From Adhaeribacter pallidiroseus (GTDB lineage Bacteria; Bacteroidota; Bacteroidia; Cytophagales; Hymenobacteraceae): 64,000 bases of DNA. Of the stretch, positions 36,415-45,169 are shown piece after piece. The notes under the pieces are model-generated. The model searched no databases and was not told the DNA's origin. It saw only the letters and a list, made by a program, of their open reading frames with translations. How positions within the stretch are numbered: position 1 is the first letter of the stretch; each line of letters starts with the position of its first letter. A program made the position numbers and the translations under genes. The stretch is taken from NCBI RefSeq assembly GCF_003340495.1, contig NZ_QASA01000001.1, positions 1,426,001 to 1,490,000 of the forward strand, given 5' to 3'.

Positions 36415-36876
36415 TTAGTCTGCTTTAACAGGGCTTCTCAAACGTAATAAGAAGTCAGCCACATCAATCCGGCCATACTGATCGTCGTAAAGTTGATAAT
36501 TTTTTAAATTTAGATGCAATTCACCGGCCTCTACTGGCTGCGCTGAATGCCCGTACAAGATAAGAGCTTGAGAACCGCTCATCTGGGCACCTTGCAGAAT
36601 TAGATTTTTACTCAAGATCTTTTCCCTGGCCGTGATGGGTGGGCGATCACTAGTAGTTTGCGGATAACTCAGGTAAAACAGATTAGGTTGACCCATTAAT
36701 ACTAACCGCAAAATTCGGGTAAGCCAGAACATTTTAGTTTTTGCCGGCAGTTGCCAATCCAACCGGATAGTTGACCCGTCGGGATTGGTTACAAGATCTA
36801 TTAACTGGCTCCCAGTTAAAAACTCCAATAAATGCTGGAGCGTAGCTATCGGGTTAGAAATAGTATTTGGAAGCAT
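36415..36876 (-). CDS. Hypothetical protein
   Basis: I do not recognise this 153-aa protein. It has no signal peptide or membrane helix. It contains LRLVLMGQPNLFYLSYPQ in the middle and a charged C-terminus (YDDQYGRIDVADFLLRLRSP). Codon use resembles its neighbours and the frame is uninterrupted. It is on the same strand as the patatin/SDR pair with a 77-bp gap. A perfect 14-bp palindrome lies 40 bp upstream of its start. Confidence 0.55.
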   Translation of the reverse strand: MLPNTISNPIATLQHLLEFLTGSQLIDLVTNPDGSTIRLDWQLPAKTKMFWLTRILRLVLMGQPNLFYLSYPQTTSDRPPITAREKILSKNLILQGAQMSGSQALILYGHSAQPVEAGELHLNLKNYQLYDDQYGRIDVADFLLRLRSPVKAD

Positions 36877-37247
36877 CGATAAAAGGCATTGATATCCAAA
36901 ACAGAATTAAGGGTGCTTATACGTATAAGAGCAAAAAATTTTGTTTCGATGGCAGAAATTTTCTGCACAAGACCTGTATTTTTAAATTTTTAGTTACTCT
37001 AAGCTCTAAATAAAACTTATGAATACTTGCAAGCGCCGATCTGCTGCATAAGAATTAATAGCGGATCCAGGTAACTATTAAAAATACTTCCGAATAAGTA
37101 AATAGCTAAACTTGTAAGCTTATTTGTAAATAAATTGCCTGTTACGGTATCAAATAAAAGAATAAATAAAAGTTCTGAACCTACGCCTATATAATTTATG
37201 GCAACTAAGTAATTCTATTATTTACTTAGGCTTACTGCAAGAAATAA
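36877..37247. other. 371-bp spacer after menE
   Basis: No gene seen. It holds the palindrome CTTATACGTATAAG (36916-36929) and a hairpin CTAAGTAA/TTACTTAG (37205-37212 and 37222-37229) 19 bp past the menE stop that might end the men transcript, although it has no clear U-tract. Confidence 0.5.
36916..36929. promoter_or_regulatory. Perfect 14-bp palindrome CTTATACGTATAAG
   Basis: Fully symmetric and located 40-53 bp upstream of the hypothetical gene start at 36876, a position suited to an operator. No matching copy was noticed elsewhere in the window. Confidence 0.35.
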
Positions 37248-38348
37248 CTACAGGAGGTTCGCTAACGTAGTAGTTTTATCAATTTTACCGGAACCAGTAG
37301 TGCAAAAGGCTTTCGCATACTGAAACGCCTTTGGCACTTCAAATTTGTGGAGCAGGTGTTTTAATTGCCGTTTGATTTCTTTTTCCTGGTCGGTGGTTAG
37401 TTTTGCACCTTCCAACAGGGCGATTACCCGTTGCCCTAACTTCTCGTCGGGTACAGCAGTAATAAACGACCGGCGATCTATTTGCAGCTCTGCTAAAACT
37501 TGAGCCAAATAAACTTCTACTTTCTCCGCCTGAATTTTAATTCCTCCACTGTTTATGGTATTATCTACGCGCCCCAGCCACTCAAATTCATGCTCGGATA
37601 CCAGGTTAACTAAATCGTTGGTGGTGATTAATTGCTTATTGGTGAGTTCGCCGGTAATGGTCAGGCAGCCGCGATTATCCTGAGCAAGTTGTACCGTAGG
37701 TGTCGCCCGGAAGTAACGATCGGGTTGGCTGCCGTTTAACTTTTTTAAGGCAACATGCGAAGCAGTTTCGGTCATGCCGTAGGTGTGGTAAACGGGCGCG
37801 GCTATTTCCTGAATTTGTTTGTTTAGATCGGCGCTAAGCGGTGCTCCCCCAACCAGCATGCCCTTCATTTGATCTAATAAATATTTTTTTTCAGGAGATT
37901 CGGTTAAAATAGCTTGTAGTTGCAAGGGCACAAACGAGCCAAATTCATACTGTTCGGGTCCGTTGGGCGGTAAGTAACGAAACGGATTGCCAATAGGCTC
38001 CAAAATAGTGAGGTGCAGGTTGCCAATTAAGCCCCGTACGAGCATCATTATTCCGCCAATGTATTCGGTGTTTATGCAAACCAGTGCATGATCGTTTTCC
38101 TGCAAGTGCAAGGCTTGAAGGGTGTAGCGGGCGCTTATTTCCATCTGGCGCCGCGTTAAAGTAATTAATTTAGGCGCGCCCGTGGAGCCGGAAGTATTAA
38201 TGGCAATTTCTTGTACGCCGTTGAGCCAATTGCGGCAAAATTCCAGGGTGGTAACCTCGTAGCCGTTTAACGGTATGCTGTTCCGAAAAGAATAATTGGC
38301 TATTTCTTCGTAGTAAAACTTTTTTCCGTTGAGCAGCAGATGATCCAT
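37248..38348 (-). CDS. menE: O-succinylbenzoate-CoA ligase (short form)
   Basis: Activates o-succinylbenzoate to its CoA ester in menaquinone synthesis. It has the AMP-binding signature INTSGSTGAPKLITLTRRQM (about residue 57 on), YHTYGMTETASHVALK, LGRVDNTINSGGIKIQAEKV and the C-terminal catalytic lysine region GSGKIDKTTTLANLL. I start at ATG 38348 (MDHLLLNGKKFYY, 366 aa), since the alternative at 38366 lies in a degenerate repeat. The protein is shorter than enteric MenE, as usual in Bacteroidota. It lies downstream of menB on the same strand. Confidence 0.9.
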   Translation of the reverse strand: MDHLLLNGKKFYYEEIANYSFRNSIPLNGYEVTTLEFCRNWLNGVQEIAINTSGSTGAPKLITLTRRQMEISARYTLQALHLQENDHALVCINTEYIGGIMMLVRGLIGNLHLTILEPIGNPFRYLPPNGPEQYEFGSFVPLQLQAILTESPEKKYLLDQMKGMLVGGAPLSADLNKQIQEIAAPVYHTYGMTETASHVALKKLNGSQPDRYFRATPTVQLAQDNRGCLTITGELTNKQLITTNDLVNLVSEHEFEWLGRVDNTINSGGIKIQAEKVEVYLAQVLAELQIDRRSFITAVPDEKLGQRVIALLEGAKLTTDQEKEIKRQLKHLLHKFEVPKAFQYAKAFCTTGSGKIDKTTTLANLL

Positions 38349-38400
38349 GTTATTATCAAGTATCAAGTAGTAAGTATCAGGTACTAAGAGTTAAGTATTA
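38349..38400. repeat. Degenerate AGTATCAAGTAGTA repeat upstream of menE
   Basis: Loose reiterations of AAGTATCA and AAGTAGTAAG fill the leader of menE. A reverse-complement relative (CCTGATACTTAATACCTGCT) follows at 38449-38480, and closely related words recur at 63852-63884. Confidence 0.5.
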
Positions 38401-38485
38401 GGTTTGATAATTTAGTGAACTATAATTTTAAATTTTACAAATAAAAAGTCCTGATACTTAATACCTGCTACCTGCTACTATAACA

Positions 38486-39310
38486 TCAAGGAAACTTCGG
38501 GTATTTCGAAAAATCAGGTTGGCGTTTTTCCATAAAGGCGTTTTTGCCTTCTTTGGCTTCATCGGAAAGATAGTAGAGCAACGTAGCATTACCGGCTAAT
38601 TCCTGAATGCCGGCCTGGCCGTCTAACTCGGCATTAAAGGCTGATTTTAACATGCGCAGGGCCAAAGGGCTTTTTTCGAGAATTTTCCCGCACCATTCCA
38701 CGGTGGTTTCTTCCAGCTTGTCTAGTGGCACTACTTTATTTACTAATCCCATATCTAAAGCTTCCTGGGCATTGTACTGGTCGCACAAAAACCAAATTTC
38801 GCGGGCTTTTTTCTGACCCACAATCCGGGCCAGGTACGACGCACCAAAGCCACCGTCGAAAGAGCCTACTTTTGGGCCGGTTTGCCCGAAGCGCGCGTTT
38901 TCGGCCGCAATGCTTAAATCGCAAACTACGTGTAATACGTGGCCGCCGCCAATGGCCCAACCCGCCACCATGGCAATTACCGGCTTGGGAATGCGCCGGA
39001 TTTGCATTTGTAAATCCAATACGTTTAACCGCGGTACGGTATCTTCGCCGATGTAGCCGCCATGGCCCCGTACACTTTGGTCGCCGCCGCTGCAAAAGGC
39101 CTGGCCGCCTTCGCCGGTTAAAATAATTACGCCTATCTCGGGGTTTTGCCGGGCCAGTTCCATGGCCTCACTCATTTCCTGCACGGTAAGCGGCGTAAAG
39201 GCATTGTGTTTCTGCGGCCGGTTGATACTTATTTTGGCAATTCCTTTGTAATAAGAAAAAATAATTTCCTGGTATTCTTTCAGCGGTTGCCAAGGATAAT
39301 TGCTTTGCAT
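38486..39310 (-). CDS. menB: 1,4-dihydroxy-2-naphthoyl-CoA synthase
   Basis: Ring-closing enzyme of menaquinone synthesis, crotonase family, 274 aa. Highly conserved MenB features: [18 protein letters not shown] (about 72-89), [40 protein letters not shown], and the C-terminal [20 protein letters not shown]. It is separated from menE by 137 bp of degenerate repeats and from menD by two DoxX genes. A terminator for the DoxX pair stands between, so menB probably has its own promoter. Confidence 0.95.
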   Translation of the reverse strand: MQSNYPWQPLKEYQEIIFSYYKGIAKISINRPQKHNAFTPLTVQEMSEAMELARQNPEIGVIILTGEGGQAFCSGGDQSVRGHGGYIGEDTVPRLNVLDLQMQIRRIPKPVIAMVAGWAIGGGHVLHVVCDLSIAAENARFGQTGPKVGSFDGGFGASYLARIVGQKKAREIWFLCDQYNAQEALDMGLVNKVVPLDKLEETTVEWCGKILEKSPLALRMLKSAFNAELDGQAGIQELAGNATLLYYLSDEAKEGKNAFMEKRQPDFSKYPKFP

Positions 39311-39404
39311 GTTTATTGTCGTTAGCGGATTTCTAAATCTAAATCAAATTCGAAGGTAGATGATACAGCGGATAAAATAAAATTATTCCCCTTTTTATAA
39401 AAAC

Positions 39405-39438
39405 AAAAGCCATCGTTTACCTACACGATGGCTTTTTT
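39405..39438 (-). terminator. Terminator after the doxX pair
   Basis: AAAAGCCATCG (39405-39415) pairs with CGATGGCTTTT (39426-39436) around a 10-nt loop, with T/A tracts on both sides. It lies 159 bp past the doxX stop and 95 bp upstream of menB. Confidence 0.82.
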
Positions 39439-39596
39439 AAAATTTCTCCTTGGAAACCAATAAAAATGAAAAACAAAAATTTGGTTTACTACCCAAGTAC
39501 TTTAACCAAATTTAACAAACGAATGTGTTAGCAGAAGCATCTTATTTTAAAAAATGTTATCAGTCGAACAACGAGCCACTAATAACTACCAACTAT

Positions 39597-40112
39597 TTAT
39601 TCCTCTTCATAATGTTCCAGGTATTTATCCACGGACCAAGGGCCGGAGCCAATTATAAACATGCTGATTAATAAAATAAGAGTAATCAAGGCAGTCCACC
39701 ATTCTACCGGATTATGCGTCAGGTTAATTTCGGACCAGACAAAATTAACACCTCCCTGGGCCAGGTTGTTTTCAGCACTCATCCGGATACCGGGCATGGT
39801 AAAAAATACGGCTCCCAATAAGATTGGTATCTGAAAGAATATTGCCAGGCGGGTAATAAAACCTACTGCCATAAACAAACCCCCAATAATATGGATGTAA
39901 GCAATAAATTGTACCAACAGCTGAGCACTCCAGTTAATATGGGAGCCATTTAATAAATTAATGTTGGTAATAAAAGTTTGAACGGCATCTATTTGGCTAA
40001 GAACTATAAAGCCCTTAGCAAACAGAAAAACCCCTAAACCCATCCGGACAAAGTCGAACCAGGCCGGATAATGCAAGGAGGCCCAGTTTTCAATTTTTTG
40101 GGTAATTTCCAT
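39597..40112 (-). CDS. DoxX family membrane protein (copy 2)
   Basis: A 171-aa four-helix inner-membrane protein of the DoxX family. It opens with the amphipathic KIENWASLHYPAWFDFVRMG and continues with GVFLFAKGFIVLSQI, IHIIGGLFMAVGFITRLAIF and a last helix LITLILLISMFIIGSGPW. It is a tandem paralogue of the next gene: the openings KIENWASLHYPAWFDFVR and KIEHWADQHHPIWLDFIR align without gaps. DoxD/DoxX proteins include a subunit of thiosulfate:quinone oxidoreductase. Location inside a menaquinone cluster fits a quinone-linked role, which remains inference. Confidence 0.88.
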   Translation of the reverse strand: MEITQKIENWASLHYPAWFDFVRMGLGVFLFAKGFIVLSQIDAVQTFITNINLLNGSHINWSAQLLVQFIAYIHIIGGLFMAVGFITRLAIFFQIPILLGAVFFTMPGIRMSAENNLAQGGVNFVWSEINLTHNPVEWWTALITLILLISMFIIGSGPWSVDKYLEHYEEE

Positions 40113-40156
40113 AACGTTCTACATTTAACGATTGAAACGTGGTATATAAATGGAAT

Positions 40157-40594
40157 CTAACGTTCGCGGTGAGTACGCATATACTGGTCCACAGACCACC
40201 GGCCGGAATCAAAAATAAAAGAAACAATCAATAAAAGCAGCGTTACTACCGAAACCCACCATTCGGTATTAATAGAGCCAAAATCGATACCTGGGCGAAC
40301 AAACAATACCGCTCCGATTAAAATGGGGAGCTGGAACAGAATAGCCGTACGGGTAACTAAGCCCATAGCAATGAGCAAGCCACCCACCAAATGAGCAAAA
40401 GCAATGTAGTGCGCAAACCAGAAAGACGACCAATCCATGTTGATCTGAATAAGCAGTCTTTCGAGCACGCCAATATCGCTGATAAAAATCAGCCCTTTAA
40501 CGAAGAGGAAGATTCCGAGGCCAAACCGGATAAAGTCGAGCCAAATGGGATGATGCTGGTCAGCCCAATGTTCAATTTTGTGCGTTACTTCCAT
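40157..40594 (-). CDS. DoxX family membrane protein (copy 1)
   Basis: A 145-aa paralogue of the adjacent DoxX protein, 44 bp upstream of it on the same strand. It has four hydrophobic segments (FGLGIFLFVKGLIFISDI, HYIAFAHLVGGLLIAMGLV, ILFQLPILIGAVLFV, WVSVVTLLLLIVSFIF) and the DoxX GLxxRTAxxxQLPILIGA pattern. It is shorter than copy 2, lacking the loop of about 25 residues before the last helix. It begins 81 bp after the menD stop. Confidence 0.88.
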   Translation of the reverse strand: MEVTHKIEHWADQHHPIWLDFIRFGLGIFLFVKGLIFISDIGVLERLLIQINMDWSSFWFAHYIAFAHLVGGLLIAMGLVTRTAILFQLPILIGAVLFVRPGIDFGSINTEWWVSVVTLLLLIVSFIFDSGRWSVDQYMRTHRER

Positions 40595-40674
40595 AATCCT
40601 GATTGTTTTAAAAACGTGTAATTAAATATACGATTTTAAATTAAATCCTAATTAAGTAGTTGACACAAAGTTAC

Positions 40675-42369
40675 TTACTTTTTAAAAGGAGATTGTTTCC
40701 GGTACAATTCAAAAAATGCAGCATTTTCGAGGCTTTGCGTACAAATTTCTAAAATACCTGGGCCACCAGTCCAAAAAGTAGTAAGAGAAGTAGCTAATTG
40801 TTGTAGATTTTCGCAGCGGTAATACGCTAAATTAAATTCCTGTGCCGTTAATTTAGCTTCTAAAGGTTGGTGCGTTTCGAAAAATTCAGCTAGTTCGGGC
40901 TGTTGTTTGGAGCCATCAATTAACCTAAAAATACCGCCTGCGTGGTTATTTAAAATAATAATCCGCAAATTAGTGGGCAGGTAATTGTGCCACAAACCGT
41001 TACGATCGTAGAAAAATGCTAAATCACCGGTTATTAAAACGGTGAGTTTATTTGTACTTAAAGCACTGCCTACGGTGGTGCTGGTGCAACCATCGATGCC
41101 GCTGGTGCCGCGGTTGGCAAACACTTCTATATTTTTATTTGGTTCTAAACCAATAATATTTGCGTAACGCACCGCCATGCTGTTGGCTACATGCAACAAG
41201 CAATTAAGGGGTAACTGATCTAACATCCGTTTAAAAACAGTAAACTCATTAAAAATTTCCTGATTTAAGAATTGATTTAAGTAATTCTTCGCCGCTGTTT
41301 CTTGGGTTGCCCATTGTTGTTGGTAAGTAGGGTGGGGTGCATCGTGGCCGGAAGCCATCCCGGAAAAAAAGTTGAACGGAGTAACCCGGATAATTTGGGT
41401 TAAGGATTGAAACGGATCGGCTACTTTACCAGCCGGTTGCAGGTGCCAATGTTGCTGCGGAGAAAAAGCTCTTAGAAATAATTTTAAATTTTTAGAGATA
41501 TTAGATAAGCCAAAGGTAATCAGCAGATCGGGTTGTAGGCCTGTACCGTTGGCAGTGGCTTTGCCATTTAAAAAAACATCGTGGTGATTGATTACACCAG
41601 GCAAACTTTGTTGATTGCTAATAACATCGGCTACTATTACGGCACCAGTTTGTTGAGCGAAAGTTTGTAAAGCAGCTTGCAGTTCGGGTTGCCAGGCTTG
41701 CTGACCGGCCACTAAGAGAATGCGGGAAAATTTTTTTAAATTTTGCTGTAATTCCAGCGATTGGTTTTCGGTTAAACTAAAACTACTGGCTATTTCCCGA
41801 ATTACTTTGGCATTTTTTTTAAATTTTATTTCTTCTCCGGGCGGCGGATAAAACGGTTCGCGTAAGGGCACATTAATTTGCACCGGCCCCGCGGGGTAAG
41901 CCTGGGCTGCCAAAATGGCCTCGGAAAGAAGGCGCTCCGCGAACCATTCTACATCGGGGTGTTGCGTATCCACCGGAAAAGAAAAACTCTGTTTTACATG
42001 GGCGCCGTAAACATTTTCCTGCCGGATGGTCTGGCCATCCAGCTGGTCAATCCATTCGGCCGGCCGGTCGGCGGTAAAAACTAATAGTGGCACTTGTTGG
42101 TAAAAAGCTTCGGCTACGGCGGGTGCAAAGTTTAGAGTGGCCGTACCCGAAGTACACACCAAAACTACCGGTTGGCGCTTGGTTAGAGCCATGCCCAACG
42201 CGATAAAAGCCGCGGCCCGTTCGTCGCTGATGGTGCGTACCTGAATGGCAGGGTGCCGCACAAACGCCAACGTAAGCGGGGCACAACGGGAACCCGGTGA
42301 AAGAATTACCTCTTTAATGCCGTGCTGGGCGCAAATTTCGGCAATCGAAAAAACAGATGTTAGATTCAT
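40675..42369 (-). CDS. menD: 2-succinyl-5-enolpyruvyl-6-hydroxy-3-cyclohexene-1-carboxylate synthase
   Basis: Thiamine-diphosphate enzyme of menaquinone synthesis that joins isochorismate and 2-oxoglutarate. I start at ATG 42369, which overlaps the menF stop as ATGA; upstream frame to 42429 lies inside menF. The 564-aa protein has EVILSPGSRCAPLTLAF, SDERAAAFIALGMAL with the catalytic Glu, VCTSGTATLNFAPAVAEAF, TADRPAEWID and the cofactor motif ITGDLAFFYDRNGLW with IIILNNHAGGIF. All parts are intact. It is translationally coupled to menF. Confidence 0.95.
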   Translation of the reverse strand: MNLTSVFSIAEICAQHGIKEVILSPGSRCAPLTLAFVRHPAIQVRTISDERAAAFIALGMALTKRQPVVLVCTSGTATLNFAPAVAEAFYQQVPLLVFTADRPAEWIDQLDGQTIRQENVYGAHVKQSFSFPVDTQHPDVEWFAERLLSEAILAAQAYPAGPVQINVPLREPFYPPPGEEIKFKKNAKVIREIASSFSLTENQSLELQQNLKKFSRILLVAGQQAWQPELQAALQTFAQQTGAVIVADVISNQQSLPGVINHHDVFLNGKATANGTGLQPDLLITFGLSNISKNLKLFLRAFSPQQHWHLQPAGKVADPFQSLTQIIRVTPFNFFSGMASGHDAPHPTYQQQWATQETAAKNYLNQFLNQEIFNEFTVFKRMLDQLPLNCLLHVANSMAVRYANIIGLEPNKNIEVFANRGTSGIDGCTSTTVGSALSTNKLTVLITGDLAFFYDRNGLWHNYLPTNLRIIILNNHAGGIFRLIDGSKQQPELAEFFETHQPLEAKLTAQEFNLAYYRCENLQQLATSLTTFWTGGPGILEICTQSLENAAFFELYRKQSPFKK

Positions 42370-43619
42370 AAAGCGCTGTTCTGGAAAACCTGGCGAATAG
42401 TATCCATTTTTAAACGGGTTTCCAGCCACTCTTTATCGGGTTCCGATTCGGCGGTAATGCCGGCACCCGCGTAGGTCAGCGCTACCTGTTCTAATAGTTG
42501 CGAGCAGCGCAGGTTCACGTAGATATTTGATTCGCCGTCGATGTGCACTGGTCCCAGAAAGCCGCTGAAATACGCCCGATCGTAGCCTTCTTTTTGCATA
42601 ATAAATTCCATAGCCGTTTCTTTAGGCATGCCGCAAACCGCCGAGGTTGGATGCAGTAATTGCAGCATGTGGGTGCCCAGCATTGGAAATGCCTCTTTTT
42701 TCATGTCCACGGTAAAGTCCGTGCGCAGGTGCATTAAGTTGCCCGCTACTACAGTACGTGGGCCTATCTCGGTATAATCGCGTAGCTGGATGCGCTTAAA
42801 ACAATGCAGAATGTATCTCTTAACCAAAGATTGTTCTTCAATTTCTTTTTGCTGCCACAAAGCTTTAGCCGGATTGCAATCAGGTGTTAAAGCCTGGGTG
42901 CCGGCCAAGGCCACTGTTTTAAAAATACGGTCTTTGGAAACTTGCACTAATATTTCCGGCGAAGCGCCCATCCAGGTGCCCATTTCCGGAATGGAAACCA
43001 GCGAAACAAAGGCGTTGGGGTACGTCTTTTGTAGCCGGAGGTAGGTAGCCATTAAATCAAAACCGGCCGTTAACTCCGTAGATCTTACCCGGGATAATAC
43101 CACTTTCTCCATCTGCCCGGCATCTATGGCGGCTACGCTTTCCTCCACCAAGTGCTTAAAGTTAGCTTCGGAGGTTTGGTAAGGTTTTACTTTGCGGCTT
43201 ACGTGCCAGTTGCTGGTATGAGCCGAGCCTTTTATCTTTTCAAAATACTCCTGCAGCCTTTGTACCAAAGCCACGTATTCTGGGTTCTCGTTCAGTTTAA
43301 AGTTAAACTTTAACTTTGCGGATAAGCTGCTGTAGGTAATATCGGCTTTTATAAAATGAGCTGGGTATGTAGCGGAAACCTGAAACGGGTAAAAAGCAAA
43401 ACCAGAAACGCCAGATTCGAGTTGGGGTACGTCGCCGGAAGTTTGCGCCGGCCTTAAAGAAACGCATAATTTAATTTCGCTGGTATTGGGTAACCGCCAT
43501 ACAGCTACCGGCAAATGGAAACGAATGGCGGTGGCAAATAATGCTTTTAATATAACGTTAGAATCACCTTCTAAATTTACCCGGCTGTTTTCTAATTCTA
43601 TCGGTAAGGCAGAAATCAA
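42366..43619 (-). CDS. menF: Isochorismate synthase
   Basis: Converts chorismate to isochorismate, the entry step to menaquinone. The 417-aa protein belongs to the chorismate-binding family: KVVLSRVRSTEL (about 180), MGTWMGASPEILVQV, TVALAGTQAL with the conserved Ala-Gly-Thr, QLLHPTSAVCGMPKETAMEF, and the C-terminal YVNLRCSQLL and YAGAGITAESEPDKEWLET. It is the first gene of the menF-menD unit. A siderophore-type isochorismate synthase is unlikely given coupling to menD. Confidence 0.93.
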   Translation of the reverse strand: MISALPIELENSRVNLEGDSNVILKALFATAIRFHLPVAVWRLPNTSEIKLCVSLRPAQTSGDVPQLESGVSGFAFYPFQVSATYPAHFIKADITYSSLSAKLKFNFKLNENPEYVALVQRLQEYFEKIKGSAHTSNWHVSRKVKPYQTSEANFKHLVEESVAAIDAGQMEKVVLSRVRSTELTAGFDLMATYLRLQKTYPNAFVSLVSIPEMGTWMGASPEILVQVSKDRIFKTVALAGTQALTPDCNPAKALWQQKEIEEQSLVKRYILHCFKRIQLRDYTEIGPRTVVAGNLMHLRTDFTVDMKKEAFPMLGTHMLQLLHPTSAVCGMPKETAMEFIMQKEGYDRAYFSGFLGPVHIDGESNIYVNLRCSQLLEQVALTYAGAGITAESEPDKEWLETRLKMDTIRQVFQNSAL

Positions 43620-43816
43620 TTGACTTAGTAATTAGTTTTATGGTAAAACAAATTAAAACGGTTAGTGTTTCATGAGCTTATTCTTATTCCATCTATCTGA
43701 TTCCATTATCGTATTTAGTATTTCATCAGATTACATGAACACTGGTTATACTGGTATGGTATAACGAACAAAATCAAGAATTATCAAGCGTATTTACAAT
43801 TTTTTTAAATTTTACC

Positions 43817-44242
43817 TCAGCCGTTGGCTCTATCCAGCACCGCCAAGGTTAAACGGCTCACGCAAACTAAATTGCCCCCAGCGTTGGTAATGCGAATATC
43901 CCAAACCTGCGTTTTCGTACCAATGTGCACGGCCGTGGCTTTGCCGTAGACATAACCATTCCGAACACTTTTTACATGGTTGGCGTTTACCTCTATTCCG
44001 ACACAAGCCTGTTTGTCGGAATCTACCTGCATGATGCCGGCTACACTGCCCAGTGTTTCGGCGAATGCCGCCGAAGCGCCGCCGTGTAACAAGCCCATTG
44101 GCTGGTGCGTACGATGGTCAACGGGCATTTTTCCGCATAAGTAATCATCTCCAATTTCGGTAAATTCCATTCCCAGGTGGCCACCCATGGTATCTTTGTT
44201 CCAGGCGTTTAGTATTTCAAGGGTATAATCGGCTTTTTTCAT
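43817..44242 (-). CDS. menI: Hotdog-fold thioesterase, probable 1,4-dihydroxy-2-naphthoyl-CoA hydrolase
   Basis: A 141-aa single hotdog domain of the PaaI/YdiI type. The helix signature GLLHGGASAAFAETLGSVAG holds the active-site Glu62 and the HGG at 53-55, followed by CVGIEVNANHVKSVRNGYVY. It would release 1,4-dihydroxy-2-naphthoate from the product of MenB. It lies 197 bp upstream of menF on the same strand, supporting the MenI role, though phenylacetate-type thioesterases look similar. A perfect TATTTTTG -7 element on the minus strand (44088-44095 offset +200, i.e. 44288-44295) lies 46 bp upstream of its start. Confidence 0.82.
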   Translation of the reverse strand: MKKADYTLEILNAWNKDTMGGHLGMEFTEIGDDYLCGKMPVDHRTHQPMGLLHGGASAAFAETLGSVAGIMQVDSDKQACVGIEVNANHVKSVRNGYVYGKATAVHIGTKTQVWDIRITNAGGNLVCVSRLTLAVLDRANG

Positions 44243-44303
44243 GAATTTGGGGCAGCATTTTACCGGTTATTCGTATTTTGCGCGAAACAAAAATAGACCA
44301 AAA

Positions 44304-44927
44304 TTGAGTATCAAAAAAGTTTACCTACTTCGGCACGGGCAAACCGATTTTAACCTGCAAGGAATTATTCAGGGCAGCGGCGTAGATTCTTCGCTGAATA
44401 GTACCGGAAGGGAACAAGCACGGCTTTTCTTCGCGAGCTACCAACATGTTCCCTTTGATAAGATTTATACCTCGGTTTTGCAACGCAGCATTCAATCCGT
44501 GCAAGGGTTTATTGATTTAGGGATACCGCATGAAAAACACGCCGGTTTAAACGAAATTTGCTGGGGCTCTCGCGAGGGCACCCGAGTAACTCCCGAAGAA
44601 GATGCTTATTACTTTGACACTTTACAAAAATGGCAAGACGGAGAAATAAATGTACGGATAGAAGGTGGCGAAAGTCCGCAGGATGTGGCCGACCGGCAGC
44701 AAGTTTTTTTGGATATCCTTTTATCCCGGCCCGAAGAAAAAACCGTGTTAATTTGCATGCACGGCCGGGCTATGCGGGTGTTGTTGTGTAAACTCATGAA
44801 CTATCCTTTACAATGCATGGATATTTTTGAACATCATAATTTATGCTTATACCAGTTGTACTATACGGGTTCTATGTTCAGCATTCACCGGCATATGGAT
44901 ATTGCGCATTTAAAACCGATGTTTTGA
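44304..44927 (+). CDS. Histidine phosphatase family protein (phosphoglycerate-mutase-like)
   Basis: A cytoplasmic phosphatase of the histidine phosphatase superfamily with the catalytic VYLLRHGQTDFN, the second-arginine region KIYTSVLQRSIQS, the Glu in EICWGSREG and the second His in VLICMHGRAMRVLL. The first ATG of the frame (44241) overlaps the start codon of the divergent MenI-like gene and adds 21 residues that do not fit the family. I prefer the TTG at 44304, which places the catalytic loop right at the N-terminus (LSIKKVYLLRHG). The substrate is unknown; alpha-ribazole phosphatase and broad sugar-phosphate phosphatases are relatives. Confidence 0.85.
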   Translation: MSIKKVYLLRHGQTDFNLQGIIQGSGVDSSLNSTGREQARLFFASYQHVPFDKIYTSVLQRSIQSVQGFIDLGIPHEKHAGLNEICWGSREGTRVTPEEDAYYFDTLQKWQDGEINVRIEGGESPQDVADRQQVFLDILLSRPEEKTVLICMHGRAMRVLLCKLMNYPLQCMDIFEHHNLCLYQLYYTGSMFSIHRHMDIAHLKPMF

Positions 44928-45050
44928 TTGAGTCGATAGTCCCTGGCCGACAGTCCACAGTCATCAACGGTTGGGTTTAAAGTAAGCTGTTAATGGTTAA
45001 GCTTTCCGAATTTTTAAATTTTTAACTAAATGGTTTACTTTCTCCTAAAA

Positions 45051-45107
45051 TAAGGTCCATCGGCTAAGGACTATCACCATGGACCGTGGACTATGGACTA
45101 TTGACTA
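45051..45107. repeat. Degenerate GGACTAT/ATGGACC repeat upstream of the E2 gene
   Basis: GGTCCAT, GGACTAT, ATGGACCGTGGACTATGGAC and TATTGAC follow each other. Related words occur at 44931-44963 (ATAGTCC, CAGTCCACAGTC) and at 55800-55852. Confidence 0.5.
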
Positions 45108-45116
45108 ATATAAAAC

Positions 45117-45147
45117 TTTGATAAAAATAATTTTCAATCTATTTTTG
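45117..45147 (+). promoter_or_regulatory. Promoter of the pyruvate dehydrogenase E2 gene
   Basis: TTTG (45117-45120), a 19-bp spacer and TATTTTTG (45140-45147) match the Bacteroidota -33/-7 consensus TTTG/TAnnTTTG exactly. The start codon is 22 bp downstream of the -7 box, so the leader would be short. Confidence 0.7.
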
Positions 45148-45169
45148 AACATCTAAAACAAAATAAAAC

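Noticed and set aside
38725-39126. Overlapping long frames in menB on both strands
   Set aside because: They are shadows of the strongly conserved MenB frame and have unusual Arg-rich composition.
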